Below are positions 12,688-23,800 of a stretch of 64,000 bases of DNA, piece after piece. The stretch comes from Sciurus carolinensis (taxonomy: Eukaryota > Chordata > Mammalia > Rodentia > Sciuridae), in contig NC_062214.1 of the NCBI RefSeq assembly GCF_902686445.1, positions 91,430,738 through 91,494,737 of the forward strand, read 5' to 3'. How positions within the stretch are numbered: position 1 is the first letter of the stretch; each line of letters begins with the position of its first letter. The translations under genes and the position numbers were made by a program. The notes under the pieces are model-generated. The model was not told the origin of the DNA. It saw nothing but the letters and a program-made list of their open reading frames with translations, and searched no databases.

Positions 12688-12856
12688 TTTAAAGTCTATA
12701 ATAAGCAAATCGGAACATTTCTTGAATATGACTGAAACCAACACTCCAAAGATTAGCACATATTTCTGTGTTGGTCCATCTTTGTTCTCAGTAATGTGGC
12801 TTGCTATGAACCACAAAAGGGACGAAAGCAGCAGAGACACCAACCAGAAGAAAGCT
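12688..12856 (-). CDS. APH1B: APH1B exon 2, with two one-base deletions
   Basis: Acceptor TTTTCAG at the right end and donor GTAAGT at 12687. The first part reads AFFWLVSLLLSSLLWF, then NKDGPTQKYVLIFG, which is the second membrane segment and the following loop of APH-1. After the V-S-V codons (GTC at 12732-12730) one base of the expected Tyr codon is missing. The familiar I-Q-E-M-F-R-F-A-Y-Y stretch then continues in another frame. A second base is missing near 12688-12695, where the L-L-K codons should be; in the ancestral frame this reads CTT TAA. Length 169 nt is therefore two short of the frame-keeping 171. The exon has no stop codon in the shifted frame, so the effect appears only in exon 3. 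Confidence 0.9.
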
Positions 12857-14365
12857 CTGAAAATCAGGAAAAACAAAAATTATAAAGTGAACATAATGAT
12901 TAATAATGATTTAAAATGGGGGTGATGCTGACTGGGAGAGAATAGATATTCTGAATTTTAAGTGAGGGGTTAAAAAATTCCCATAAAGTGGTACTACGGA
13001 TAAACTGGTTTTAATCAATGGTGCACTTTCTGTGGTGGGACAAACATGTGATCCAAGAGGAAAGTGACATTTGCCCAATAATTATTTTTTTCAACAATTA
13101 CTTGTTTTCAGTGTCCCTATTAAATGCAAGTGCATCTGCAAACTCAACCCTACCAAGGACTGCCTGACTGGAACCTTGTTACTCTCTATTCTTCCTAATG
13201 CTTTGCTCACTGATGTGTGGAAACAAAACATAAAACCTGTGACTATTGCAATTTTCATATCCTTAAAATCTGATAGAAATTAAGGACCCAATGATCAGAT
13301 ATCTGCAAAGATATGTTTTCCGGGAGAGGGGAGTCTACAACTCTATTAATAGAGTGATTAGTATAAATCCAGAACGTGAAAACCAGTGCTCTGATCTAGA
13401 TCCGTTAGTTTCCAGGCCTGGTTCTTACAACACTCCTGGGATTTTTACAGCAATTTTTACAAACGGTTAGCCCAAATCTCTTGTTTTTAAATGGCACGTG
13501 ATATAGCACTTTCAAGACAGTTGCAGCAGGTGAAGAAGCTTAAAAAAAAAAAGGAACCATTGGCCTTGCCAGTAGATTTGTAGAGGAAGGCAGACGTGGC
13601 ATGAACCAGTGAGAGCGGTCAGGCAGGTGAAAAACGAGATCATGACCACATTCACCACCAGAGTCCGGTATTTACCAAGCTCCCAGAAGGAGATGCAAGA
13701 TCAGGTGCTCTTGTGTTTTCACAAATTTCCACCCTTTGGCTGCACACCTGAATCACCTAGGGAGCTTTTGGAAAAAAAAAAAAAAAAAAAGCCTGAGCCT
13801 GAATCCCACACCCTAGACATTCTGGTTCAGAGGATCTGAGGTCCGGAGTGGGCATCGTACATTTTACAGTCCCCAGGTGACTCTAATTGCCAAAGGGCGA
13901 GAACTACTGTCCTAGACAGTACAGGCTATTTACTCGTCGGTGGTTACAGAAGCCTTTGACAATATGAGGAAATTAGGGACTACCTCTCCAGAAAAATTAA
14001 GGATGCATATAATAACTTATCCAAAATTATTTTTTCTCACAATTTTAGAGGCTTCTTAGCCCACTAAGACCCACCCACGGGTTTGCGATGCCTGCCATGC
14101 ATCAGGGTCTTTTGAGACACACACTGTGAGCCCCTTCTTCAGAGCCCGCCGCTGGAGTCACCGGGCTGTGGTTCTTTTCCCGCAGGCCCTCAGAGGAGGG
14201 CAAACAGCCTGAGGGGTCCGGGGTCTCAGTTCCCCTATCTCAACCCCCCTCCAATCTAAAACCCAACTAGGTCGACTCGTTTGATGGGGACGCTAGGGGG
14301 TCGCGGGTGCCCCAGGCAGGGGAGGGGAGCCCCGGCGTCCGGGTTTCCTAGCGCAACCGCCTCAC
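12857..14365 (-). other. APH1B intron 1
   Basis: About 1.5 kb from the GTGAGG donor after exon 1 to the TTTTCAG acceptor before exon 2. It contains a MER5A-type DNA transposon remnant. Its first 250 bp are within the CpG island. No other exon is seen. Confidence 0.8.
13733..13912 (+). mobile_element. MER5A-type hAT-Charlie remnant
   Basis: TTTGGCTGCACACCTGAATC, then ACCTAGGGAGCTTTTGG near one end, and CCCCAGGTGACTCTAATTGC, then CAAAGGGCGAGAACTACTG at the other, forming imperfect terminal inverted repeats. Internal GACATTCTGGTTCAGAGGAT is typical of MER5. A poly(A) run interrupts it at about 13770. Confidence 0.85.
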
Positions 14366-14660
14366 CCGGCGATGAGGAAGATGACGCGCAACGGCTCGGT
14401 GGCGATGGTGAAGACGTAGAGGGCAAGCGCAGGCCCGAAGGCAATGAAGGTGCAACCGAAGAACACGGCCGCCGTCATGGCGACCGCGGAAGCCAGGCTG
14501 GGGGCCAGGCTGGGACCCGAGAAGCGCCCGGCACCGTCAGAGTTGGGGGCGGGGCGCGGGGCGGGGCCAAGAGGCCTCTGGGCGCGGTCGGGGGCGGAGC
14601 CAGGAGGTATCCGGGCGCGGTCGGAGCCGGGGGCCGGGCCGCGCGGTGCCCAGGGCTTTC
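14130..14660. promoter_or_regulatory. CpG island / promoter region of APH1B
   Basis: A GC-rich, CpG-dense island in otherwise AT-rich DNA, covering APH1B exon 1 and about 180 bp upstream of its ATG. The upstream part has several GGGGCGGGG-type GC boxes (Sp1-like) around 14545-14567. A short direct repeat GGGCGCGGTCGG occurs at 14580 and 14613. No TATA box is evident, typical of a CpG-island promoter. The exact transcription start cannot be set. GC content falls sharply after about 14660. Confidence 0.85.
14366..14478 (-). CDS. APH1B: APH1B exon 1, coding part
   Basis: Starts with ATG at 14478-14476 in a GCC-ATG-A context and reads MTAAVFFGCTFIAFGPALAL, then the YVFTIATEPLR stretch, 37 codons plus two bases of a Gly codon. 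This is the APH-1 N-terminus with the first membrane segment. The donor GTGAG follows at 14365. The exon sits inside a CpG island, as expected for the first exon of a broadly expressed gene. The frame is open and no in-frame upstream ATG lies close by. Human has Ala where this copy has Thr at residue 10, and Ile where it has Val at residue 32 (human sequence from memory). Confidence 0.93.
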
Positions 14661-15150
14661 AAATAGTACAGCTACTGGTAAACCATTACCTTTGCCCATT
14701 TTAAAGTTACAGTTTTCCCACTTTCTTTACCGCATACTTCCATCTGTACGTCCTGGTGGAAGCTGCTTGACTTTGGAAGTAAGCAAAGTAATGAATAATA
14801 AAATGGTCTATAACAATGACCTTATCCCACTCTCAACAAGCAGTACAATGTGGGGGAATTTGTAGTCATTGTATATTGACCATATTTTAGTTCAGTTTTA
14901 GTCCCTAAGTCTAGTTGAAAAATGAGAGGACAATGAAAAAAAGTGATGAGCCTGCTTTTCTACCTGTAAAGACATTTTTATCTGATGTCTGTTAGAACAG
15001 AAAGTAACTAGGAAACTGGTGATGTCACCAATAAAATAGTTATCTGCAGCCCTCAGTTATTTACTGAAAAGACATTGTTTCAGGCTTTCTCTGAATCATA
15101 ATACCATCTTACATTTATGTAACGAATTGCTGCTTAAAACGTATTTTTAA

Positions 15151-15240
15151 AGCCAAGGGTGTAGCTCAGTGGTAGAGTGCCTGCCTAGTATGTGTGAGGC
15201 CCTGGATTTGATTTCAGCACCCACACACACATACACACAT
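15151..15240 (+). mobile_element. ID SINE
   Basis: AGCCAAGGGTGTAGCTCAGT, then CCTGCCTAGTATGTGTGAGG with a CA-rich tail. Confidence 0.85.
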
Positions 15241-15567
15241 TCTAATAATATTTTTTTTTAAAAAAATATCACCTTTACAATGATTTCAACAATCCTATTT
15301 ACAAATGATAAGTTTAAGGCTAAGTAGCAGTGCTATTGACTCAAGTTTTTATAAACATACTATTATATTAGTGTGTCCCCAAAACTTGAAAACACAGATA
15401 CCAAGTGATGTTGGGAGTTAAATCCTTAAAAGGTGCCTGGAGGAAGGGAAGGCAGGCACCTACTAGGGATACAGCTATAGAATGCTAAGAATTCTTCCAA
15501 CTGGGTGTATAATAGTGAAAGCAGTTAAGCTTTGTATTCTGGTAATACTAATAGATTTATATTTGTT

Positions 15568-16870
15568 CAGCCACTAGTTTATTCATTCAAAATATATACT
15601 GAAAGCCTACTAAGTATTAGGCACAATGCTAGGTATTTGGAATACACCAATGAAATAGATGTTCTCCTGTCTCCATGGAGCTTAAAATCTAGTGGAGAGT
15701 CCTGATAGCCAAGTACAGGGTGCTATGAAAATATACAGGAAGAGAGAAGGGCATCCAATCCAAACTCAGGAGGTTTTGCCAAAGAAGGTAATACTTACTC
15801 ATATTTTAGGTATCAGCTCAGGAGTTAGCAAAGATAAGAGAAAAAGGGAAGAGATGGAAGGATAAGTGGAATGTGGTCAAAATGCAAGAAAACATTCTGA
15901 GAGTCAGAGAGTAGTTTACAATGACCTGGGTGCATGAGAAGGACAAGAGATAAGACTGGAAAAGTCAATAGGAACTGATCACAAAGGGCCTTGTAATCGG
16001 TTTTATGAATTTTAGAGTTCACCTAAGTCATGAGCTTTTATCAGGTGAGTAACAAAATAAGATCAGATATGGACAATGAGATTCCAGATAGGAGATGCTT
16101 GGTGTGTTGCAGGATTGAGATAACAGAGGTCTGAATCAGGGAAGTAACAGGAGTTTGGAGAAAACCAGAGAAATTTAAGAGAGATTCAAGAATAGTGCAG
16201 AATTTAGTGACTAATGAGTTACATGAAGTGAGAGGGGAAAGTGAAGGAAAATGGCTTCTAGAGATTTCCAGCTTAAGTGGTTGCTATGAAGATGGGAGGA
16301 AGAGAGAATATGGGAAAACAGGCACAATAATGGGTACCATTTTGGATACCCTGAGATTTAGATGCTTATAGATTACGTGTGGAGGTGTTCAGTAGACAAA
16401 TTGGATAGACAGCATCAGGACAGATCTGGACTAATAATCCAGAATGAGACTTTTCACAATACTTGGAAACTTAGGAGCAGGTAGAATCACCTCAAGAGTA
16501 AGTCAATGTTGCCAGAAACCAATATTTAAGGTACAAGAGGAGGAACCTCAAAGGAAACTGAAAAGGCACAACCAAGAAGGTAGCAAGAAAACTAGGTGCT
16601 TGGTGGTATCATTGAAGCAAAGGAGAAAAAAAAATTCAGAAAAGAGGATGTGGAGAAGTTAAGCAAGGTACTAATGAAATGTGTCCACTGGATCTTGCTA
16701 TAAGGAAGTTACTGGTGTATGTAACAGTAAAAGCCATTCTGCAAAGTGTTCTTAAACTATTATGTGGTAAGAAAAAGAGAGAAATTTGGATTTGGAGAGG
16801 AGACAGGAGACCAGTTAAAGGAGGACTTGGGATAGAGGGATACAGTTTTCTTTGTAACAAATGGTAGTTT
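15568..16870 (+). repeat. Old dispersed mammalian repeat, long copy
   Basis: Begins TTATTCATTCAAAATATATA, followed by GGAGCTTAAAATCTAGTGGAG, shortened here in quotation only by its ends. It continues with phrases I recall from the same old repeat: AAAGGGCCTTGTAATCGG near 15980, GTGTTCAGTAGACAAATTGG near 16385 and GTGTCCACTGGATCTTGC near 16681. Family name left open. Confidence 0.5.
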
Positions 16871-17724
16871 TCATCCTGCTGGACAGGATAAGGAGGGTCC
16901 ATAGTAGTAGCACAGAGTGCAGCTACTGACTCTATAGGAGTTAATCTGAGGACCCAGGTTTCATTAAACACTGATTTTATTAATGGTACAGGATGAGAAT
17001 CTTCAAGAAACTGGAGACCAAAGTAATAACCACATACTCTTATAGTAAATTTAGCTTCAGCTTGCAACAATATTCACTACTGATTTTTTTGAAGGCAATG
17101 TAAGAGGAAGAAAATCTGTGAGAGAAAAATAAGGGAGGAAAAATTAATCATAAGAATCAGAGAAACCATTACTTAACTACCTAATTCCTTTATTCTAAGT
17201 GTCCACAGTCAATGAAGCCTTTTTATAACTCCAAAAAGTTGATTGAACTTGAATTCCAGATTTATAAACCATAAAAAAATAGCCTCATTTAGACATCAAA
17301 GAGACAAATTGCAATTATGGTAGGATATCAAGTGATCTGCATTAGAGAAATGACCAGTATTTTATAGAATATTAGTGCTGGGAAAAGACTGGGGATCATC
17401 CAATATATTAAAAAAAAAAAAAAAGGCAACAGATAAGGAAAGAAACCTGGGAAATGCAGAATGCAGGTGGGTCTCAATAGCTTGGTGCAGTTGGATCTGG
17501 TATAAAGAGGCCTTTATTAAAAATCCAGAATTCCATGTTCCAGGACAGTTCTGTTGCTAATGAAGCACCCAACTGCTTTTCCTAGGTTTCTTCCCTTGGC
17601 CTGAGACATTTTCCATATTTAGTTCAGACATATATGAACTATTTCCCCCTAAAATTTCACTGCAGTATTTATTCATAAGGAACAAAAATTAAGTTCCTCT
17701 CTTTAGCAGTTGTTATTCTTTTAA

Positions 17725-17836
17725 AAAATATTTTTTTAGGTTGTCAATGGATCTTTTATTTATTTATATGTGGATCAAACCCAGAGCCTCACACATGCCA
17801 GGTTAGTACTCTATCACTGAGCTACAACCCCAGTTG
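17725..17836 (-). mobile_element. ID SINE
   Basis: Reverse ID: an A/T-rich tail with ATTTATTTATATGTGG, then CAAACCCAGAGCCTCACACA and CACTGAGCTACAACCCC. Confidence 0.85.
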
Positions 17837-17940
17837 CTATTCTTAACCACAGCAATCCTATTTTTTCTTTCATGTCATCATTCAACTAATTTTACCTTAG
17901 AAAGGTAAATTTTTACTTATTTTATTACTTATTACAATTG

Positions 17941-18437
17941 CGTTAATCAACCTTCTATCACTGTGGCAAAATACCTGATAAAATCAACTTAAAAAGAAGA
18001 AAGATTTTGGCTTACAGTTTGAGGTTTCAGTCCGTGTTTGGCCCAGTCACTGTTGATCTGTAGAGGCAGCACATAATGGCAGTGAGAGCATATGGCAGAA
18101 AAGGCTGCTCATTTCATGACAGTCAGAAAGCAAAAAAAGAAGAGAGAAGGAAGGAAGGAAGGAAGGAAAAGGGCTGCTCACCCTTGTCTTTCTCTCCTTT
18201 CTTAGAGTTTCTGCCTCTTGCATAACCTTTTATAAAAAAAAAAAAATCAGTAGTGAGAACTACTTGCAAGCTTAGGCTGAATTTACTATCCCCTTGAATG
18301 GCACACCCAATGACCTAACTCCTTCCATCAGGCCACAGCTTGAGAGTCCCCCATCTTTCAACAATACCATCAGTTGGAGACAAGCCTTCAATACATGAGA
18401 TTTTGGGGGACATTTAATACCCAAAACATAACAAGAA
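17941..18437 (-). mobile_element. MaLR-type LTR fragment
   Basis: On the plus strand it reads CACTGTGGCAAAATACCTGA, then GGCTTACAGTTTGAGG and finally GAGATTTTGGGGGACATTTA. This is the reverse of the MST/MLT-like LTR order. An internal (GGAA)n lies near 18146-18172. No ERV coding sequence is attached. Confidence 0.6.
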
Positions 18438-18502
18438 ATATTTTCTTTATTATGGGAGCAGTCTCATATATCCCTGGAGTTAATATCAGAAAACCTATCT
18501 TT

Positions 18503-18672
18503 TTTCCAGTACTGAGGATGAAATTCAGGACCTCATGCATGCTGGGCAAAGTGTTCCACCACTGAACTATATTCCCAGTCCTTTTTATGCACTTATTCTG
18601 TTAGGGCAGGGTCTTGCTAAGTTGCCTAAGCTGGCCTTGAACTTTCAATCCTCCTGCCTCTGCCTCCCAAAT
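18503..18672 (-). mobile_element. B1-dID SINE
   Basis: Reverse ID (CCAGTACTGAGGATGAAATT to CTGAACTATATTCCCAGTCC) followed by reverse B1 (AGGGCAGGGTCTTGCTAAGT to CCTCTGCCTCCCAAAT). The B1 end is truncated. Confidence 0.85.
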
Positions 18673-19384
18673 AAGGAAATTTTTGAGGGCAGAAAATTGA
18701 AGGGGGAAAGAGGGCTTACTCTTATTTGTCAATACACCAAACAGCATTCTGGGTGACTTATTAAAAGGAAATCCTCTTGTATTTAATAAAAATTACATAT
18801 AGAATAAGATATTTAACACTGATTAAGGTAATATGAAGTATTTAACAAAGGATAAATAGTATAAGGACCAGAATAAAACCTCTTTTTCTTGCCGTCCTTA
18901 TCAAGGCATTTATGGATTTACTCCAAACCTTTAAATTAAAAAATAAAGAAGAAAACTTCTAAATTATCCTTAGCTCCTAATTTATATTTAGCTCTCTTTT
19001 GTGGCATGTTGATTTTGATGATTACTGAAGGTCACTTATTGAACACTTATTAAACACTTACTATGTGCTGGGAGCATTACTATAGATTCAAAACCTGAAG
19101 ATATAGACCACCCACTCCCATATCACCTTCAGAAGCTACAAGACCTGGAGGCTAGAATCTGGATAGATGATGTTACTGTCCATTACTATGTAGAAGCAAC
19201 AGGTTTCTCTTCCTGGGATTGAAATTGCTGCTAGTTGTTGGGGAGCAGGGAAGATAAAGATGAATTTCAGTTTCAGAAATGTAGTTTGATATACGTATGA
19301 TATAATGTTAGTTGTGGCAGATCAAAGGGCAGATGTCAAGTAAGACATTTGGCCTACGGAAAGAGGCTGGCACTAGAAATACAC

Positions 19385-19870
19385 ATTTAAAGCTGTATTA
19401 GCTCCCTATTGGTACTGTACTGAATGGCCATAAACTTAGTGGGGTAAAGCAGCATAAGTGTATTCTCTTATAGTGGTAGAGGTTTTAAGTACAGGATGAG
19501 TTTTACAGGCTAAAGATCATGGTACTAGGACAGGGTGGGCTTTACAGGGAAATTCTTTTCCTTACCTTTTCCAGATCCTAGAGGCTGCCCAGGCTCCTTG
19601 GCTCATGGCCCTGCATCCTGTGCTTCATCATCACATAACTGTCTTCTAAATCTGACTCTTCCTGTGCCCCTTTCATAAGAATGGCCCTTTGATTACACAG
19701 GGCCCAAGTGGATCATCCAGGATAATCTCTTATCATCTCATATCTCATGATTTTTAACTTGATCACATCTTCAAAGTACTTTTTGCCACATACAATATGA
19801 CTTACAGATTTTACGGATTAGGATATGGACACCTCCATGGGATGGGAAGGGCATTATTTGGCATTCCCAT
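19385..19870 (-). mobile_element. MLT1-type LTR
   Basis: On the plus strand: TAAACTTAGTGGGGTAAAGC, CCTTTTCCAGATCCTAGAGG, GATTACACAGGGCCCAAGTG, GATCATCCAGGATAATCTC, AACTTGATCACATCTTCAAAG and, at the end, GATATGGACACC. This is the exact order of an MLT1 LTR read in reverse. The longest quoted unit is cut to its recognisable core. Confidence 0.8.
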
Positions 19871-19959
19871 AGGCAATATGAGCATTTAAAGAGTCACGAA
19901 AAAGGATGAAATTATGCTGGAAAAGTGGGAATCAGAAGAATATTGTCACTGAGGCTGAG

Positions 19960-20640
19960 AGAAGAGTACATTTTTAGGAGGAAGAGGTATACTTGTCAAA
20001 TGCTGCCAAGAAGTTAGCTAAGACAAGGGCTAAAAAATCATCCACTACTTCAACAACTAGGTTGTTGTAAGCACAACATTAGTGAAGTGGTGGGGTTAGC
20101 AGCCAACCTGGAGTAGGTTAATGAAAAAATGAAGACAGTAACTACAGGCAATTCTTTGTTATACAAGCCAATGAGAAAAAAAATAGTAGGGCGTGAGGGC
20201 AATGGAGTGGGCCAGTCAATGATGTTTAGATGCAGAGAAGAAAGGTGGAGATGGGATAAGAGTTTTAAGGTATAAGGGGCTAATTGTTCCCCCTAAAAAG
20301 CAGGCTAAGTTAGGAAGATGAATCAAGAGAAGAGGCAGAGAAAGGAGCCCAGTGAGGAAAGATCCCCTCTGCCACCAAGACAAAGGAAAGGGGATAAAGG
20401 TGGACTACAGATCAGGGAGGGAGAGAAGGCTAAGTGCTTTGTGAAATGATGCTTTGCTCTGAGAGGTGGGAGGTAAAAGCTCTGTCTACCAGTAGGAAGC
20501 TTGACAAAACAGCAAAGGTTTGAAATGGATGTGGATTATAAAAGCTGAGACTGGAAACATGAACAAGCAAAGGGACAGAACATCAGCTGGGTTGGTGTGA
20601 TCGAACTGATATTTCTCAGTGAAAACAAAACTACGTTAAG
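19960..20640 (+). repeat. Old dispersed mammalian repeat, 3' part
   Basis: GTCAAATGCTGCCAAGAAGT, AGTGAAGTGGTGGGGTTAGC and CAACCTGGAGTAGGTT match, from memory, the later part of the same repeat as at 15568. Confidence 0.5.
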
Positions 20641-20879
20641 TTATAAATTCTCTACAAATTTGCAAGGACTAAGAAGGGAAGCATGATCAGTTTATAGCTA
20701 CAGGTTCTACAATACAATGACTTCGGTATATCCTGAATTAAGTATGAGCTGGGCATCTGGCCATTTTTCTAAATCTTTAACAACTCTTGATGAGATAAAA
20801 GTTTGCCAAAATAACACAACTAGCAAATTTGCAGAAACAGTTTAAAAATGTGCAATCCACTTAAGTGAGTCATGAATAT

Positions 20880-23800
20880 TTTCATTATGTAGTTTTTATT
20901 TTAGACGAACATTATTATATATATATGTATAAAAAAAAGTTCACCTGGAATAAAACCCATTAAAAAAAAAAAAAACCACACACATACACAGCATCAGTAT
21001 CAGTACAGAGTTAATGAATTGGCTTAAACAAGATTAACCACAGGACAGGTCCACTTTATCTGCAGGAGCTTTTCACATTAAGCCATTGGAGCAAAAATAA
21101 AATAAACATACACAGTAGGATAATTCTATGAAAAAAATAGATAGTTCCCATTAGGGGCATGATTTTAGTCAAATAGTTTATGGTATTTTTTCAAAAGATT
21201 GCAGTATCAGCTGCAAACAAAATAAAACCCTCTATAAGGCCATAGGAATGAGCTATCATGATTAAATTCACATTTTTAAAAAGGTAAGAAAACAAAATAA
21301 GACTTTCTATTAGTTCTTGGCAATAAGAAATGCAATTGCATGCAGCACATTTCAAGAAATGAAGTAAAATCTAAAAATATCCCTAAAATAACTGTATGCT
21401 AATTTTCATTTCTGTACATTTCAATTTTTTCATAGTGAACATGACCCTACTAATTTTGTTAGTCTAAAAAAAAGACTAATCTTAATGTAAAATTTTGCTA
21501 GAATTTCAAATTTTATTAGCATACCTTATCTTCTAGGTCCCGCTATATTAGGGATTTCATTTTTAGATATGCCTCTCCACCCCTGGATATAAGGAGAAGG
21601 AAAAAGGACTACCTTTTATGTTAAAAAAAAACCCTAAAAAACCTGATTGTAGAAACAAGTGCTCATAATTTGAGATAAGTAAACCAACATAACAAAATGT
21701 GGCTTAAAAATTTTAAGCTTAGAAGCTCATCTTTAAAGATTAAGAACTAAATTTATAAAGAAATCTAAGTCATAAACTTGAAAAGAGGGCCTGCTTAAAT
21801 GTATCACTTACTCATCATAAGAAAACCTTATAAGTCTTAATACAGACTCTCAGCATTCAGAACCTGTAAAATGGAGTTAAAAATTCTTACTTAGAAACTT
21901 CTGCAAAAATCTATATTGCACAGCTAAATTTATTAATGGACACAGAGTGATAATACTTTTTTTTTTTTTACATTATTGGATAGGACATGTATGTTCTATT
22001 CTAAACTAAGCTATCATCTACCTTTCCTAAGAATGCCTTCAGCTCAAAACAAAACAAAACATGTAATCTAAAGTTTGTAGGATGCTTAAAGGTTGGCTCA
22101 CCATTTCTCTACTTGGTATTAGAATACTAGTTAGCTAAATGAGGTATAATTAAAACATAGTCCTTCAAAGTAAAGAGTAAAGTCTTCTGAAATTTTATAA
22201 CAAAGACTGCACAAAAATGTTCCTGTAAATAGTAAGAAATCCTGTGGCACCTACTAACCGATGCACAGGTGGATTATTTTATCATAGTCTGTTGGAAGTA
22301 AAATATAGCTAAAATAAGTTCCCAGTGAAACATTTTACAATCAACCGATTTACATGCTATTTAGTTACAGCACATTTTCATTGTCTGATACTCTCAGACT
22401 ATTTGAAAAGGTCTAGTCCAATCATCATCAAAATTAGCACATTGATAATAAAGTGCAGCCACTGAACCACTAATACTGCTGCAAAAATCTTTATGTACCT
22501 TATCCATAAGACCACAAATATGTTCACCAAAACAAAACAAAACAAAACAAAAAACTAGATTTCTTCAGTTTCAGCAGGGAACAGACAATTATCTCTTACT
22601 AAATTCATCTACAAATAGAAAAAATAATGCACTATATGTACATTATTAAGCAAAATGGAATATTTATTGGGTCATTTTACCATGCAGAAAGTGAATTTCC
22701 TATGGTCTTAGCTCAAATTATATACAATTTAGCAAAGCTAAATGTAAGAAAATAGCAAGGACAATTTATTTTTATATAACAGAGCATATACTCCCAGTTT
22801 GCTGCTACTTCAAAGAGCACTTTTAGACTCATCTAACTTTTACAGGCTCTTTCAAAAGGAAGTTCATGGAGACTAGTTATTAACCCACAAAAGACAAAAT
22901 AAAGAATGAAGAAATACAACAAAAGCGAAGCATTCTGTTAAAAAATAATAAAAGCTAACCACAGAATATGTCAGTTTTGGTTTGCAGACAACCCCTGAGA
23001 TAGAAACCAAAGTGTTAAGACACCAAGTAGTCAGAGGTAAAAAACTAAGAGAATTACATTCATTCATGGTGTCATAGCACTTGCCTTTTAGAAATTATTT
23101 TGTTACCATCCAGAAAGCTTAACTGCTTGAATATTTTTTTTCAGAAAATTAGCAAATATAAGATGCTTCTAAGAAACTGTTTTCTTTTCAAAATGTATCT
23201 CATTTGAAGATAGTAGACTTACAATCAACTTGTAATCATAGAATTACTGATTATACTGGGACAACAACAGGTTAACTATTAACAAACAAACAAAAAAACT
23301 AAGGAAGCTGAAATTTGTCAACAGTAAGTTCAGCATATCCACCAAAAATTGCTCTGGCATATTTGCAGTCACTAAATTATTTCTAAGCTTTCAAACATGG
23401 AATAAAGGCTGACTGGTCATATCTTAATTTGAAACAGAATTCTCTGTGGTAACAAACAATCCATTTCCACTTCCAGTTCCCATTCTTAACTACCTAGCAT
23501 GATAGCAGCCTTGGTAGGCATAACAGGAAGAATGGTTATTAACAAATTCATTTCCACAGTCACCTCTTTATTATCCCCTCCTTTTAAGACACTGAAGGCT
23601 ACAAAAGCAACAATGACATTATGATCTGAATTTGGCACATAAGTTAACACTAAAAACCATCTTATGTGATGGCTACATCTACAAAATGAATACCAGTATC
23701 AGTGTTTGGTGAGAAAGGCAACGAAGCTTTTGGTTGGCTTTGGTCCAAATAACTAGACCAAGATCTATAACAATGAACCTAAACATATGGAGCTGGGTTC

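Larger units (their letters stand above)
6467..14478 (-). pseudogene. APH1B: APH1B, partial (exons 1-4 of 6); disrupted reading frame in exon 2
   Basis: APH-1 is a seven-pass membrane scaffold subunit of gamma-secretase, which cleaves APP, Notch and other membrane stubs; APH1B is the second mammalian paralogue. Exon 1 (14478-14366), exon 2 (12856-12688), exon 3 (7698-7628) and exon 4 (6589-6467) read on the minus strand with GT/AG sites and the expected phases. Together they cover roughly the first 158 of about 257 residues. Exon 2 is 169 nt where the family protein needs 171: one base is missing in the V-Y-I-Q stretch and one in the K-L-L-K stretch. Normal splicing therefore gives a TGA at 7689-7687, four codons into exon 3. 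Exons 1, 3 and 4 are open and well conserved. Exons 5 and 6 were not found in 1-6466 and probably lie outside the window. Identity is near certain; pseudogene status is an inference, since assembly error or exon skipping could also explain it. Confidence 0.65.
14661..20879. other. Intergenic region between RAB8B and APH1B
   Basis: About 6.2 kb between the probable RAB8B poly(A) site and the APH1B CpG island. It is filled mostly with an ID SINE, an old dispersed repeat, two MaLR-type LTRs, a B1-dID SINE and a second piece of the old repeat, each listed separately. The parts in between, such as 14661-15148, 16870-17725 and 18673-19385, show nothing I recognise. Open frames here are short and match no gene. 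Confidence 0.7.

Noticed and set aside
14281..14865. 194-codon open frame on the plus strand over the CpG island
   Set aside because: Composition is Gly/Arg/Ala-rich as expected from GC-rich DNA; it runs antisense to APH1B exon 1 and has no recognisable domain.
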